In this document: positions 1 through 6,095 of the stretch, piece after piece | Layout of the letters: each line of letters starts with the position of its first letter | How positions within the stretch are numbered: position 1 is the first letter of the stretch | NCBI GenBank assembly: GCA_005883255.1 | Contig: VAXS01000012.1 | Location: forward strand, 1-9,268 | Length of the DNA: 9,268 nucleotides | DNA from: Actinomycetota bacterium | GTDB lineage: Bacteria; Actinomycetota; Thermoleophilia; Solirubrobacterales; Solirubrobacteraceae | Direction: 5' to 3' | Program-made: the position numbers and the translations under genes | The notes under the pieces: generated by a model | Databases searched by the model: none | The model's input: only the letters and a program-made list of their open reading frames with translations | What the model was told of the DNA's origin: nothing

Positions 1-2
1 GC

Positions 3-242
3 ACCGCCACCGTCACCGTCGAGCTCCCGATCGACGTCACGCGCACCGCCCGCGCCACCGTCCGGGCCCAGGCCAGCGCCACCCGCACCGCCACCGCCAC
101 GCGTCCGGACGGCACTCGCGTCCGCGCGACCGCCACGGTGACCGCTCCGGTCTCGGTCGCCCAGAGCGCCGTGGTGACCCTGCACGGGAGCGTGGTCGAG
201 CGGGCCTCCGCGGGCGCGCGGGCGTGCGCGAAGGGCCACTAG
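3..242 (+). CDS. C-terminal end of an unrecognised Ala/Thr/Val-rich protein (partial)
   Basis: The gene enters from the left edge, and 79 residues are visible before a TAG at 240-242. I do not recognise the family. The fragment is rich in Ala, Thr, Val and Arg. Small and polar residues alternate over residues 1-51, with a likely turn at RPDGTR (residues 34-39). That pattern suggests amphipathic beta strands, and the end is ARACAKGH with a single Cys. Third codon positions are almost all G or C, and this frame gives a more protein-like composition than the others, which yield Pro/Arg/His-rich strings. No start or signal peptide can be judged because the 5' part is missing. The frame remains open beyond the stop (separate entry), so the TAG may be a lesion inside a longer gene. 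That it is coding is moderately likely; its function is unknown. Confidence 0.45.
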   Translation, partial: TATVTVELPIDVTRTARATVRAQASATRTATATRPDGTRVRATATVTAPVSVAQSAVVTLHGSVVERASAGARACAKGH

Positions 243-509
243 CCGGAGGCTGCGCAGCGGGTCGCAGATGCGCGGGCCGCGACCCAGGCCCGCCCCCGCG
301 CCCGGCGGGCGGCGAGCGCCGCCGCCCGGGCCGGCCTGCCCGCGGCGCGCGCGCGCCTGGCCGCGCGCGCGCTCGACGCCGCCCGCACCCGGGCCGGCCA
401 GACGGCGCAGGCGGCGCTGCCCGCCGCCCGGGCCGCGGCGCAGGCTCGGGCCGCCGCCGCGGCGCTGGCAGCGGCCCAGTCGCGGGCGAACGCGGCCGCG
501 GCCGGCTGA
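243..509 (+). other. Open Ala/Arg-rich stretch continuing the upstream frame after a TAG
   Basis: Directly after the TAG at 240-242 the same frame stays open for 88 codons and ends at TGA 507-509. The translation is almost entirely Ala, Arg, Gln, Leu and Ser (for example ARARLAARALDAARTRAGQT), a composition expected to form long helix. It contains no in-frame ATG, GTG or TTG; only CTG codons occur. An independent gene is therefore unlikely. It could be the former C-terminus of the upstream gene, separated by a nonsense change or a base error. It could also be non-coding GC-rich DNA that lacks stops by chance. Base composition here is so skewed that frame openness alone is weak evidence. Confidence 0.3.
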
Positions 510-546
510 GCCTCGCCACGCCGGCAGGAGGCCCGCCACCGGCGCG

Positions 547-578
547 TAATATCCCCGCATACGCGCGCGTTTGCGCGC
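547..578 (+). promoter_or_regulatory. Possible promoter and leader hairpin of the malic enzyme gene
   Basis: TAATAT at 547-552 is an AT-rich hexamer standing out in GC-rich DNA and resembles a -10 element. No convincing -35 lies upstream. Transcription would begin near 559, giving a leader of about 28 nt. That leader contains GCGCGC (563-568), the spacer GTTT, and GCGCGC (573-578), which can fold into a 6-bp stem ending 9 nt before the ATG at 588. No Shine-Dalgarno sequence is visible just before the ATG. An AGGAGG at 526-531 is too far away, and no start codon follows it at a usable distance. Confidence 0.35.
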
Positions 579-587
579 CGGACTCGC

Positions 588-1937
588 ATGCCCCTCACTC
601 CCAGCGCCCAGTACAGCGTCACCCTCCGGGTGGAGATCGTCGACCGCCCGGGCATGCTGGGACGGGTGGCGAGCGCCATCGGCGAGGCCGGCGGGACCAT
701 CGGCGCCGTCGACCTGATCGCGATCGAGGACGACCGCGCCGTGCGCGACATCACGGTGGCCGGCGGCGACCAGGAGCACTGGCGGACGATCACGGCCGCC
801 GTGGACGCGATCGACGGCGTGAGGGTCATCGACACCACGGACCGCACGCTGCTGCTGCACGTGGGCGGCAAGATCGAGATGCGCAACAAGCACCCGCTGA
901 AGACCCGGGAGGCGGTGCTGGGCCTGGGCGACATCGGCCCCCGGGCGGCGATGCCGGTGATGGAGGGCAAGGCGATGCTCTTCAAGGAGTTCGGGGGCGT
1001 CGACGCCTTCCCCATCTGCCTGGACACGCGCGACCCGGGCGAGATCGTGCGCACGGTGACGGCCATCGCCCCCGCCTTCGGCGGCATCAACCTGGAGGAC
1101 ATCTCCGCCCCGCGCTGCTTTGAGGTCGAGGAGCGGCTCAAGGTGGCGCTGGACATCCCGGTCTTCCACGACGACCAGCACGGGACGGCCGTGGTGGTGC
1201 TGGCCGCCCTGCTCAACGCCTGCCGCCTCACCGGGCGCGATCCCCACTCGCTGCGGGTGGTGATCGTGGGCCTGGGCGCCGCCGGCATCGCGGTGACCAA
1301 GATCCTGCTGGCCGCCGGCGTGACCCAGATCGTGGGCGCCGACTCGCGCGGCGCCCTGCACACCGCCCGGGCCGACTACCTGGACGGCTCGATCCCGCCG
1401 ATGAAGCGGTGGTTCGCCGAGGTGACCACCGCGGATCGACGCGACGGCGGTCCGGCGCAGCTGCTGGAGGGAGCCGACCTGCTGATCGGCGTGTCCGGCG
1501 CGCGGGTGGTGCCGGCCGACGCGCTGGCGGCGATGAGCTCGGATGCGATGGTGTTCGCGATGGCGAATCCGAACCCCGAGGTCACGCCCGAGGAGGCGGC
1601 GCCCCACGTGCACATCATGGCCACCGGGCGCTCGGACTATCCGAACCAGATCAACAACGTCCTGTGCTTCCCCGGCATCTTCCGGGGCACGCTCGACGTG
1701 CGGGCGCCGGCGATCACCGAGGCGATGAAGACCGCGGCCGCGCACGCCATCGCCGACGTCATCCCCGACAGCGAGCTGCGCGAGGACTACATCATTCCCT
1801 CGGTGTTCAATCGCGACGTGGCCGACGCCGTGGCGGCGGCGGTGGCCGACACCGCCCGGCGCGACGGGCTGGCCGAGGCCGGCGACGAGGTCGGCTACGC
1901 GGACACCGAGACCCACCGGGTGCGCGCGGTCACGTAG
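588..1937 (+). CDS. ACT-domain malic enzyme with an internal deletion in the catalytic domain
   Basis: Malic enzymes oxidatively decarboxylate malate to pyruvate and CO2 with NAD(P) in the cytoplasm. The protein has 449 residues. Residues 9-80 form an N-terminal ACT domain (DRPGMLGRV, 19-27), probably for amino acid or metabolite regulation. The catalytic part keeps GLGDIGP (112-118), MEGKAMLFK with the expected catalytic Lys128, the metal ligands Glu170, Asp171 (NLEDISAPR) and Asp196 (FHDDQHGT), the Rossmann motif GLGAAG (228-233) followed by Asp252 (favours NAD), NPNPEV (328-333) and YPNQINN (351-357). The segment that normally joins the (R/K)xR(D/E) stretch to AVLGLG is absent. KTRE (105-108) runs straight into AVLGLGDIG. 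The missing block is about 41 residues and includes YTPGVA, which carries the catalytic Tyr, and the IKRN strand. The frame is preserved. The start is well placed, since MPLTPSxQYS-like beginnings are usual for this type. The encoded protein is probably inactive, unless the gap is an assembly error. Confidence 0.93.
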   Translation: MPLTPSAQYSVTLRVEIVDRPGMLGRVASAIGEAGGTIGAVDLIAIEDDRAVRDITVAGGDQEHWRTITAAVDAIDGVRVIDTTDRTLLLHVGGKIEMRNKHPLKTREAVLGLGDIGPRAAMPVMEGKAMLFKEFGGVDAFPICLDTRDPGEIVRTVTAIAPAFGGINLEDISAPRCFEVEERLKVALDIPVFHDDQHGTAVVVLAALLNACRLTGRDPHSLRVVIVGLGAAGIAVTKILLAAGVTQIVGADSRGALHTARADYLDGSIPPMKRWFAEVTTADRRDGGPAQLLEGADLLIGVSGARVVPADALAAMSSDAMVFAMANPNPEVTPEEAAPHVHIMATGRSDYPNQINNVLCFPGIFRGTLDVRAPAITEAMKTAAAHAIADVIPDSELREDYIIPSVFNRDVADAVAAAVADTARRDGLAEAGDEVGYADTETHRVRAVT

Positions 1938-1960
1938 CCGCCGCGGGCCGCGCCCCGACG

Positions 1961-2245
1961 CTAGTCCTCGTGCGTCACGCCGCGGGCGCGCGCCTCGGCC
2001 ACGGTCTCGCCCTCTCCCCCCCGCCGGCGGGGGATCGGTCCCTGGAGCTTCCAGCGCGAGTCCGGGCGCGCCGGCCACAGCAGCCACACCAGCAGGCCGA
2101 TGGCGCTCAGGAGCAGGCCGGTGGCCAGCCCGGGACGCTCCCCGTAGCCCTTGCGATTCGACAGCCAGGAGGCGGCGATCGCCGATCCCAGCCACAGGAA
2201 CAGGAGGTAGAGCGCCTTGACCCCGATGAGCGCCAGGACCGTCAT
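1961..2245 (-). CDS. Small two-helix membrane protein coupled to livF
   Basis: This 94-residue protein is not a family I can name. It has two hydrophobic segments, about residues 3-26 and 39-57. They are joined by a short basic loop (SNRKGYGERPG) and followed by a polar, Arg/Glu-rich tail ending GVTHED. The layout loosely resembles small bacterial membrane proteins with a helix, a KG-containing loop and a Gly-rich second helix (GLATGLLLSAIGLLVWLL). The ATG at 2245-2243 overlaps the livF TGA (2244-2242) as ATGA, and no Shine-Dalgarno sequence precedes it. Translation therefore probably depends on ribosomes finishing livF. It is the last gene of the liv operon. It could be an accessory or assembly factor for the transporter, or an unrelated passenger. 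It ends 23 bp from the convergent malic enzyme gene, and no clear terminator lies between. Confidence 0.85.
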   Translation of the reverse strand: MTVLALIGVKALYLLFLWLGSAIAASWLSNRKGYGERPGLATGLLLSAIGLLVWLLWPARPDSRWKLQGPIPRRRGGEGETVAEARARGVTHED

Positions 2246-2949
2246 GTGCCCAGATATGCGCGCTGCACGTCGGGGTTCTCGCGCAGCGCCTCGGAGCGGT
2301 CGCTGAGCGCGACGGTCCCGGTCTCCAGCACGTAGCCGCGACTGGACACGTCGAGGGCGTAGTTCGCGTTCTGCTCGACCAGCAGGATCGTCGTCCCCTG
2401 CTGGTTGATCCGGGCGATCGTCTCGTAGATGCGCTCCACCAGGATCGGCGCCAGGCCCATGCCGGGCTCGTCCAGGAGCAGCAGCTTGGGCTGCGCCATC
2501 AGGGCCCGCCCGATCGCCAGCATCTGCTGCTCGCCGCCGGACATCGTGCCCGCCTTCTGGCGCTGGCGCTCCTGCAGGCGGGGGAAGAGCTCGTACACCC
2601 GGTCGAGGTCCTCCTCGAGGCGGGCGTCGCGGCGCAGGTAGGCACCGAGCTCCAGGTTGTCCCGCACGCTCATCCGCGGGAACACGCGGCGGCCCTCGGG
2701 CGACTGGGAGATGCCCAACCGCACGATGTCCTGCGGCGGGGTCTCGCCGATCTCCTGTCCCCGGAAGCGGATGGAGCCCTGCCGGGGCGGCGTGAGCCCG
2801 GAGATGGAGCGCAGCGTGGTGGACTTGCCCGCGCCGTTGGAGCCGATCAGCGTGACGATCTCGCCCTCGTCCACCTCCAGCGAGATGCCCTTGAGCGCCT
2901 CGATGTTCCCGTAGAACGTGTGGACGTCGTCCAGCTCGAGGAGCGCCAT
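2242..2949 (-). CDS. livF: Branched-chain amino acid ABC transporter ATPase LivF
   Basis: LivF is one of the two cytoplasmic ATPases that power the LIV/HAAT importer. At 235 residues it has the usual length. Walker A is GSNGAGKST (36-44). The Q-loop lies at SQSPEGRRVF (81-90). The signature is MSGGEQQ (136-142). Walker B is LLLLDEP (156-162), followed by GMGLAP where many relatives have SLGLAP. The switch position is VEQNA (191-195), with Gln193 in place of the common His; this Gln is typical of LivF and separates it from LivG. The C-terminus DVQRAYLG is also characteristic of the family. The start ATG (2949-2947) shares one base with the livG stop (TGATG), and the stop overlaps the next gene by 4 nt. 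The motifs look intact. Confidence 0.97.
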   Translation of the reverse strand: MALLELDDVHTFYGNIEALKGISLEVDEGEIVTLIGSNGAGKSTTLRSISGLTPPRQGSIRFRGQEIGETPPQDIVRLGISQSPEGRRVFPRMSVRDNLELGAYLRRDARLEEDLDRVYELFPRLQERQRQKAGTMSGGEQQMLAIGRALMAQPKLLLLDEPGMGLAPILVERIYETIARINQQGTTILLVEQNANYALDVSSRGYVLETGTVALSDRSEALRENPDVQRAYLGT

Positions 2950-3779
2950 CAGGTCTGCTTCCCCAGGTAGGCCTCGACCACGCGCTCGTCCTGGCGCACC
3001 TCCTGCGGCTTGCCCTCGGCGATCTTCTCGCCATGGTCGAGCACGGTGATCCGCTCGGAGACGTCCATCACCACCTTCATGTCGTGCTCGATCAGGAGGA
3101 TCGTGAGGCCGCGCTCGTCGCGCAGCTGGCCCATGAAGTCGGTGAGGCGCCCGGACTCCTGCGGGTTCATCCCCGCGGTGGGCTCGTCCAGGAGCAGGAG
3201 CTTGGGGTCGGAGGCGAGCGCCCGCGCGATCTCCAGCCGGCGCTGGTCGCCGTATGACAGGTTCCGGGAGACCTCGTCGAAGACCTCCTCGCGCAGCCCC
3301 ACGTAGCGCAGGGTCTCGCGGGCCTTCTCGCGCGCCTGGCGCTCCTCCCGGCGCTGCCCGGGCGTGCGCAGGATCGAGCGGAAGAGCCCGGACTTGGTGC
3401 GCGAGTGCTGGGCCACCAGCAGGTTCTCGACCGCGGTCATGGTCCCGAACAGCCGGATGTTCTGGAATGTGCGGGCCATGCCCAGCGCCACGATCCGGTC
3501 GGGGCGCATCCCCGTGATCTCCCGCCCGTCGAACCAGATGCGGCCCATCGTGGGCCGGTACAGGCCGGTGAGCATGTTGAAGAAGGTGGTCTTCCCGGCG
3601 CCGTTGGGGCCGATCATCGAGACGATCGAGCGCCGGGGGATCGCGAAGCTCACGTCCTCGACGGCCACCAGCCCGCCGAAGGCCTTGGTGACGTCCAGCG
3701 CCTCGAGGAGGTTGGAGTCTCCGTCGGGCGCGACACTCGGGCCGGTGGCTTCCACGCCGGGCGTCCCCGTGGCCGCCAT
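2949..3779 (-). CDS. livG: Branched-chain amino acid ABC transporter ATPase LivG
   Basis: LivG is the second ATPase of the importer and probably pairs with LivF beneath the LivH/LivM permeases. It has 276 residues. Walker A is GPNGAGKTT (57-65), the Q-loop is RTFQNIRLF with Gln106, the signature is LSYGDQRRLEIARAL (174-188), Walker B is LLLLDEPTAGMNP (194-206), and the switch His is His232 (IEHDM). The long insert between FQNIRLF and the signature, with basic residues around 127-156, is normal for LivG. An N-terminal tail of about 22 residues, rich in Gly, Pro and Ala, precedes the usual start of homology at LLEALDV. I keep the long start because its ATG overlaps the livM stop (TGATG) and has a GAGGTG ribosome site at 3793-3788, 8 nt upstream. 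The gene is intact. Confidence 0.97.
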   Translation of the reverse strand: MAATGTPGVEATGPSVAPDGDSNLLEALDVTKAFGGLVAVEDVSFAIPRRSIVSMIGPNGAGKTTFFNMLTGLYRPTMGRIWFDGREITGMRPDRIVALGMARTFQNIRLFGTMTAVENLLVAQHSRTKSGLFRSILRTPGQRREERQAREKARETLRYVGLREEVFDEVSRNLSYGDQRRLEIARALASDPKLLLLDEPTAGMNPQESGRLTDFMGQLRDERGLTILLIEHDMKVVMDVSERITVLDHGEKIAEGKPQEVRQDERVVEAYLGKQT

Positions 3780-4942
3780 CAGGCCCGCACCTCGTAGAGC
3801 GACTCGTCGGCGGTGGCGCTCTCGGTGAGCTCGATCTTGCGCCGGCGCTCGGGGAACAGGCCCTCTGGTCGCAGGATCATCATGATCACCAGGAGGAACC
3901 CGAAGATGCCGAAGCCGAGATCGGCGAAGGCGAAGTGCAGGCCGATCTTGTTCTGGATGTTGATCTTGTCCAGCACGTCGGGGATGAAGTAGCGCTCGAT
4001 GAAAGCCAGCACCACCGCGCCGAGCACCACCCCCCAGATGCTCCCCAGCCCGCCCAGGATGACCGCCGCGAGGATGAAGATCGAGAACGAGAACACGAAC
4101 TGGTCCGAGCTGATCGAGTTCGTGTACGAGCCCAGGAACGCGCCCGCGGCGCCGCCCAACGCCGCCCCGACCGCGTAGGCCAGGAGCTTGGTCCGCACCA
4201 GCGGGACGCCCATGCTGGCGGCCGCCACCTCGTCCTCGCGCACCGCGATCCAGGCCCGGCCCAGGCGCGAGTCGCGCAGGCTGCGGTTGACGATGAGCAC
4301 GATGATCGCCATCGCCAGCCCCAGCCAGAAGTAGCCCCGGAGGCTGGTGGCGGAGTCGAGCTGGGAGAAGCCGGGGATCTGGGGCTGGTCCACCGGCGAG
4401 ATCGCCGTGGGACCCTCGGTGAGCGTGTAGCGGCCGGCCTTGATCGAGTCGCCGTTGAAGGCGATCGTGCCGATGATCTCGCCGAAGGCCAGGGTGACGA
4501 TGGCGATGTAGTCGCCGCGCAGGCGCAGCGTCGGCAGGCCGATCAGCGTGCCCAGCACGGCGGCGATGATCATCGCCGCCACCACCAGCAGCAGGAAGTT
4601 GAAGTGGATCCCGGCCAGCGTGGACGCGAGCCCGCTGACGCCGATGTGGATCCCCTTGCCGTGGTTTATGTAGGCGAAGTGGTCCGAGGCGAACCAGCCC
4701 ACCGAGTAGGCCCCGATGGCGTAGAAGGCGACGTAGCCCAGGTCGAGCAGGCCCGCGAACCCCACCACGATGTTGAGGCCCAGCGCGAAGATCGAGTACG
4801 CCACCGCGTAGATGGCGAAGTCCAGCTTGGCGTCCAGCGGGTTCGAGATGGCCAGGGGGAAGAGCGCGACCAGGGTGAGCGCGCCGATCGCCAACACCGT
4901 GTCGCGCCGACGCCAGCGCCAGAAGTCCTGGAGCGCGCTCAT
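3779..4942 (-). CDS. livM: Branched-chain amino acid ABC transporter permease LivM
   Basis: LivM is one of the two inner-membrane permeases. It has 387 residues and roughly nine to ten hydrophobic segments. Family landmarks are GLNIVVGFAGLLDLGYVAFYAIGAY (55-79), LRLRGDYIAIVTLAFGEI (139-156), the cytoplasmic coupling loop SRLGRAWIAVREDEVAAASMG (225-245) that should contact LivG/LivF, and the C-terminal MILRPEGLFPERRRK (355-369). The frame is open further upstream, but the ATG at 4942-4940 is the better start. It overlaps the livH stop as ATGA and has GGGAGG at 4952-4947, 4 nt before it. A short polar tail of about 18 residues (LTESATADESLYEVRA) follows the last helix. No internal gap is evident. 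Confidence 0.96.
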   Translation of the reverse strand: MSALQDFWRWRRRDTVLAIGALTLVALFPLAISNPLDAKLDFAIYAVAYSIFALGLNIVVGFAGLLDLGYVAFYAIGAYSVGWFASDHFAYINHGKGIHIGVSGLASTLAGIHFNFLLLVVAAMIIAAVLGTLIGLPTLRLRGDYIAIVTLAFGEIIGTIAFNGDSIKAGRYTLTEGPTAISPVDQPQIPGFSQLDSATSLRGYFWLGLAMAIIVLIVNRSLRDSRLGRAWIAVREDEVAAASMGVPLVRTKLLAYAVGAALGGAAGAFLGSYTNSISSDQFVFSFSIFILAAVILGGLGSIWGVVLGAVVLAFIERYFIPDVLDKINIQNKIGLHFAFADLGFGIFGFLLVIMMILRPEGLFPERRRKIELTESATADESLYEVRA

Positions 4943-6012
4943 CCGGCCTCCCGGATCTCCTCGCCGAGCAGCCCCTGCGGCCGGAAGGTCATGATCAGGA
5001 TCAGGTAGCTGAACACGATCACGGGCGTCCACTCGGCCCCGATCCGGTTGTCGGAGAGCTGCTGGATGATCCCGATGATGAACCCGCCCAGGACGGCGCC
5101 CCGGAGGTTGCCGATCCCGCCCATCACGGCAGCCGTGAACGCGATCAGCCCGGCCCGGAAGCCCTGGAAGTACCAGATGTTCGTCTGGTAGAGGGCGTAC
5201 ACCAGCCCGCCCGCGCCCGCCAGCAGGCCGCCGATCAGGAAGGTCAGCGAGATCGTGCCGTCGACGTTGATGCCCATCAGGCGCGCCGCCTCGGGGTCCT
5301 GCGCCGTGGCCCGCATCGCCTTGCCCAGGCGGCTGCGGGCCACGAATCCGGTGAGCAGGATCACCAGCGGGATCGTCACGCCCACCGCCAGGACGTCCTC
5401 GCGGTCGATGCTAATCCCGAACACCGTGAACAGGTGCGCCTGGCCGCGGATCAGGTCGGGCACCCCGTGCTGCGAGCCGCCCAGCCAAAGCTGGCCCACG
5501 TCCTCCAGGATGAATGAGAAGCCCACGGCGGTGATGAGCGGCGCCAGCTTGGGGGCATTGCGCAGGGGCCGGTAGGCGACCCGCTCGATCATCACGTTGA
5601 GCGCCCCGCACGTGAGCATGGCGACCAGCAGGGTGAGCACGAGGCCGCCGACCAGTCCCAGCGCCCCGGTGGCCAGGGTCAGCCCCACCGTCCCGAAGAA
5701 GCCATAGGAGGCGAACGAGCCGATCATGAACACGTCGCCGTGGGCGAAGTTGATCAGCTCGATGATCCCGTAGACCAGGGTGTAGCCCAGCGCCACCAGG
5801 GCCCAGATCGCCCCGTTGGAGATGCCCGCGACGAAGATGTTGCCCAGGCTGACCAGGCTGCCCTTCGTGACCAGGTCGCCGATCACGTAGCGGACCGGCA
5901 GCGCCAGCAGCACGACGATCAGGCCGTACTTGCCGACCCACGCGCGGACGCTCTCCCACCACGGAAACCGGAACCGGGTCGCAGCGCGGGCGGCTGTCGA
6001 AGCGGCTTCCAA
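4939..6012 (-). CDS. livH: Branched-chain amino acid ABC transporter permease LivH
   Basis: LivH is the partner permease of LivM. It has 357 residues and about eight hydrophobic segments. Family landmarks are SNGAIWALVALGYTLVYGI (65-83), INFAHGDVFMIGSF (87-100), IERVAYRPLRNAPKLAPLI (142-160), the coupling loop RSRLGKAMRATAQDPEAARLMGI (226-248), AAVMGGIGNLRGAVLGG (294-310) and TFRPQGLLG (342-350). The start is TTG at 6012-6010. An in-frame TAG at 6027-6025 rules out anything longer, and no ATG or GTG lies before the first helix. AGAGGG (6020-6015) precedes the TTG by only 2 nt, closer than usual, so initiation may be weak. The first 27 residues are an Ala/Arg-rich soluble tail. It is separated from livJ by 83 bp containing a strong hairpin. 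Confidence 0.95.
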   Translation of the reverse strand: MEAASTAARAATRFRFPWWESVRAWVGKYGLIVVLLALPVRYVIGDLVTKGSLVSLGNIFVAGISNGAIWALVALGYTLVYGIIELINFAHGDVFMIGSFASYGFFGTVGLTLATGALGLVGGLVLTLLVAMLTCGALNVMIERVAYRPLRNAPKLAPLITAVGFSFILEDVGQLWLGGSQHGVPDLIRGQAHLFTVFGISIDREDVLAVGVTIPLVILLTGFVARSRLGKAMRATAQDPEAARLMGINVDGTISLTFLIGGLLAGAGGLVYALYQTNIWYFQGFRAGLIAFTAAVMGGIGNLRGAVLGGFIIGIIQQLSDNRIGAEWTPVIVFSYLILIMTFRPQGLLGEEIREAG

Positions 6013-6045
6013 TGCCCTCTGCGGCTATTGAATCAGACCGGCGCG

Positions 6046-6077
6046 GGGCCGGCGCGACCTCAAGGCCGCGCCGGCCC
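6046..6077 (-). terminator. GC-rich hairpin between livJ and livH (attenuator or mRNA-stabilising stem)
   Basis: GGGCCGGCGCG (6046-6056) and CGCGCCGGCCC (6067-6077) form a perfect 11-bp stem. Beyond one A/C mismatch, CC (6058-6059) and GG (6064-6065) pair across a TCAA tetraloop. On the minus-strand transcript it lies about 20 nt after the livJ stop and about 35 nt before the livH start. No T-run follows it in that direction, so it is not a canonical intrinsic terminator. Partial termination or 3'-end protection of livJ mRNA is more likely. Both would give more receptor than permease, the expected stoichiometry for such importers. Confidence 0.6.
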
Positions 6078-6095
6078 ACGCTCCGTTTCTCGTGC

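Noticed and set aside
1..110. ACCGCC-like reiterations as a tandem repeat or CRISPR-type array
   Set aside because: They are irregular reuse of Thr/Ala codons in a low-complexity protein, with no fixed unit or spacers.
37..519. Minus-strand Pro/Arg-rich open frame at the left end
   Set aside because: Extreme Pro/Arg/Gly composition and no ribosome site. It looks like a shadow of GC-rich DNA.
239..1363. Long minus-strand open frame opposite the malic enzyme and the left-end gene
   Set aside because: It is the antisense of a clearly conserved gene, has Ser/Arg/Ala-rich composition with no recognisable motif, and exists because G/C-biased codons rarely make stops on the other strand.
1925..1945. 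CGCGG...CCGCG inverted repeat at the end of the malic enzyme gene as a bidirectional terminator
   Set aside because: The stem is only 5 bp with an 11-nt loop and no T-run on either side, so it is too weak to call between the convergent genes.
1961..3034. A single minus-strand frame that could be read as a large protein ending in the two-helix domain
   Set aside because: Upstream of 2245 this frame is only an out-of-frame reading of livF and the end of livG. The ATGA overlap at 2245-2242 marks the true start of the small protein.
3935..5008. Long plus-strand open frame opposite livM
   Set aside because: It gives a His/Arg/Asp/Gln-rich translation with no hydrophobic core or motif. livM is secure on the other strand.
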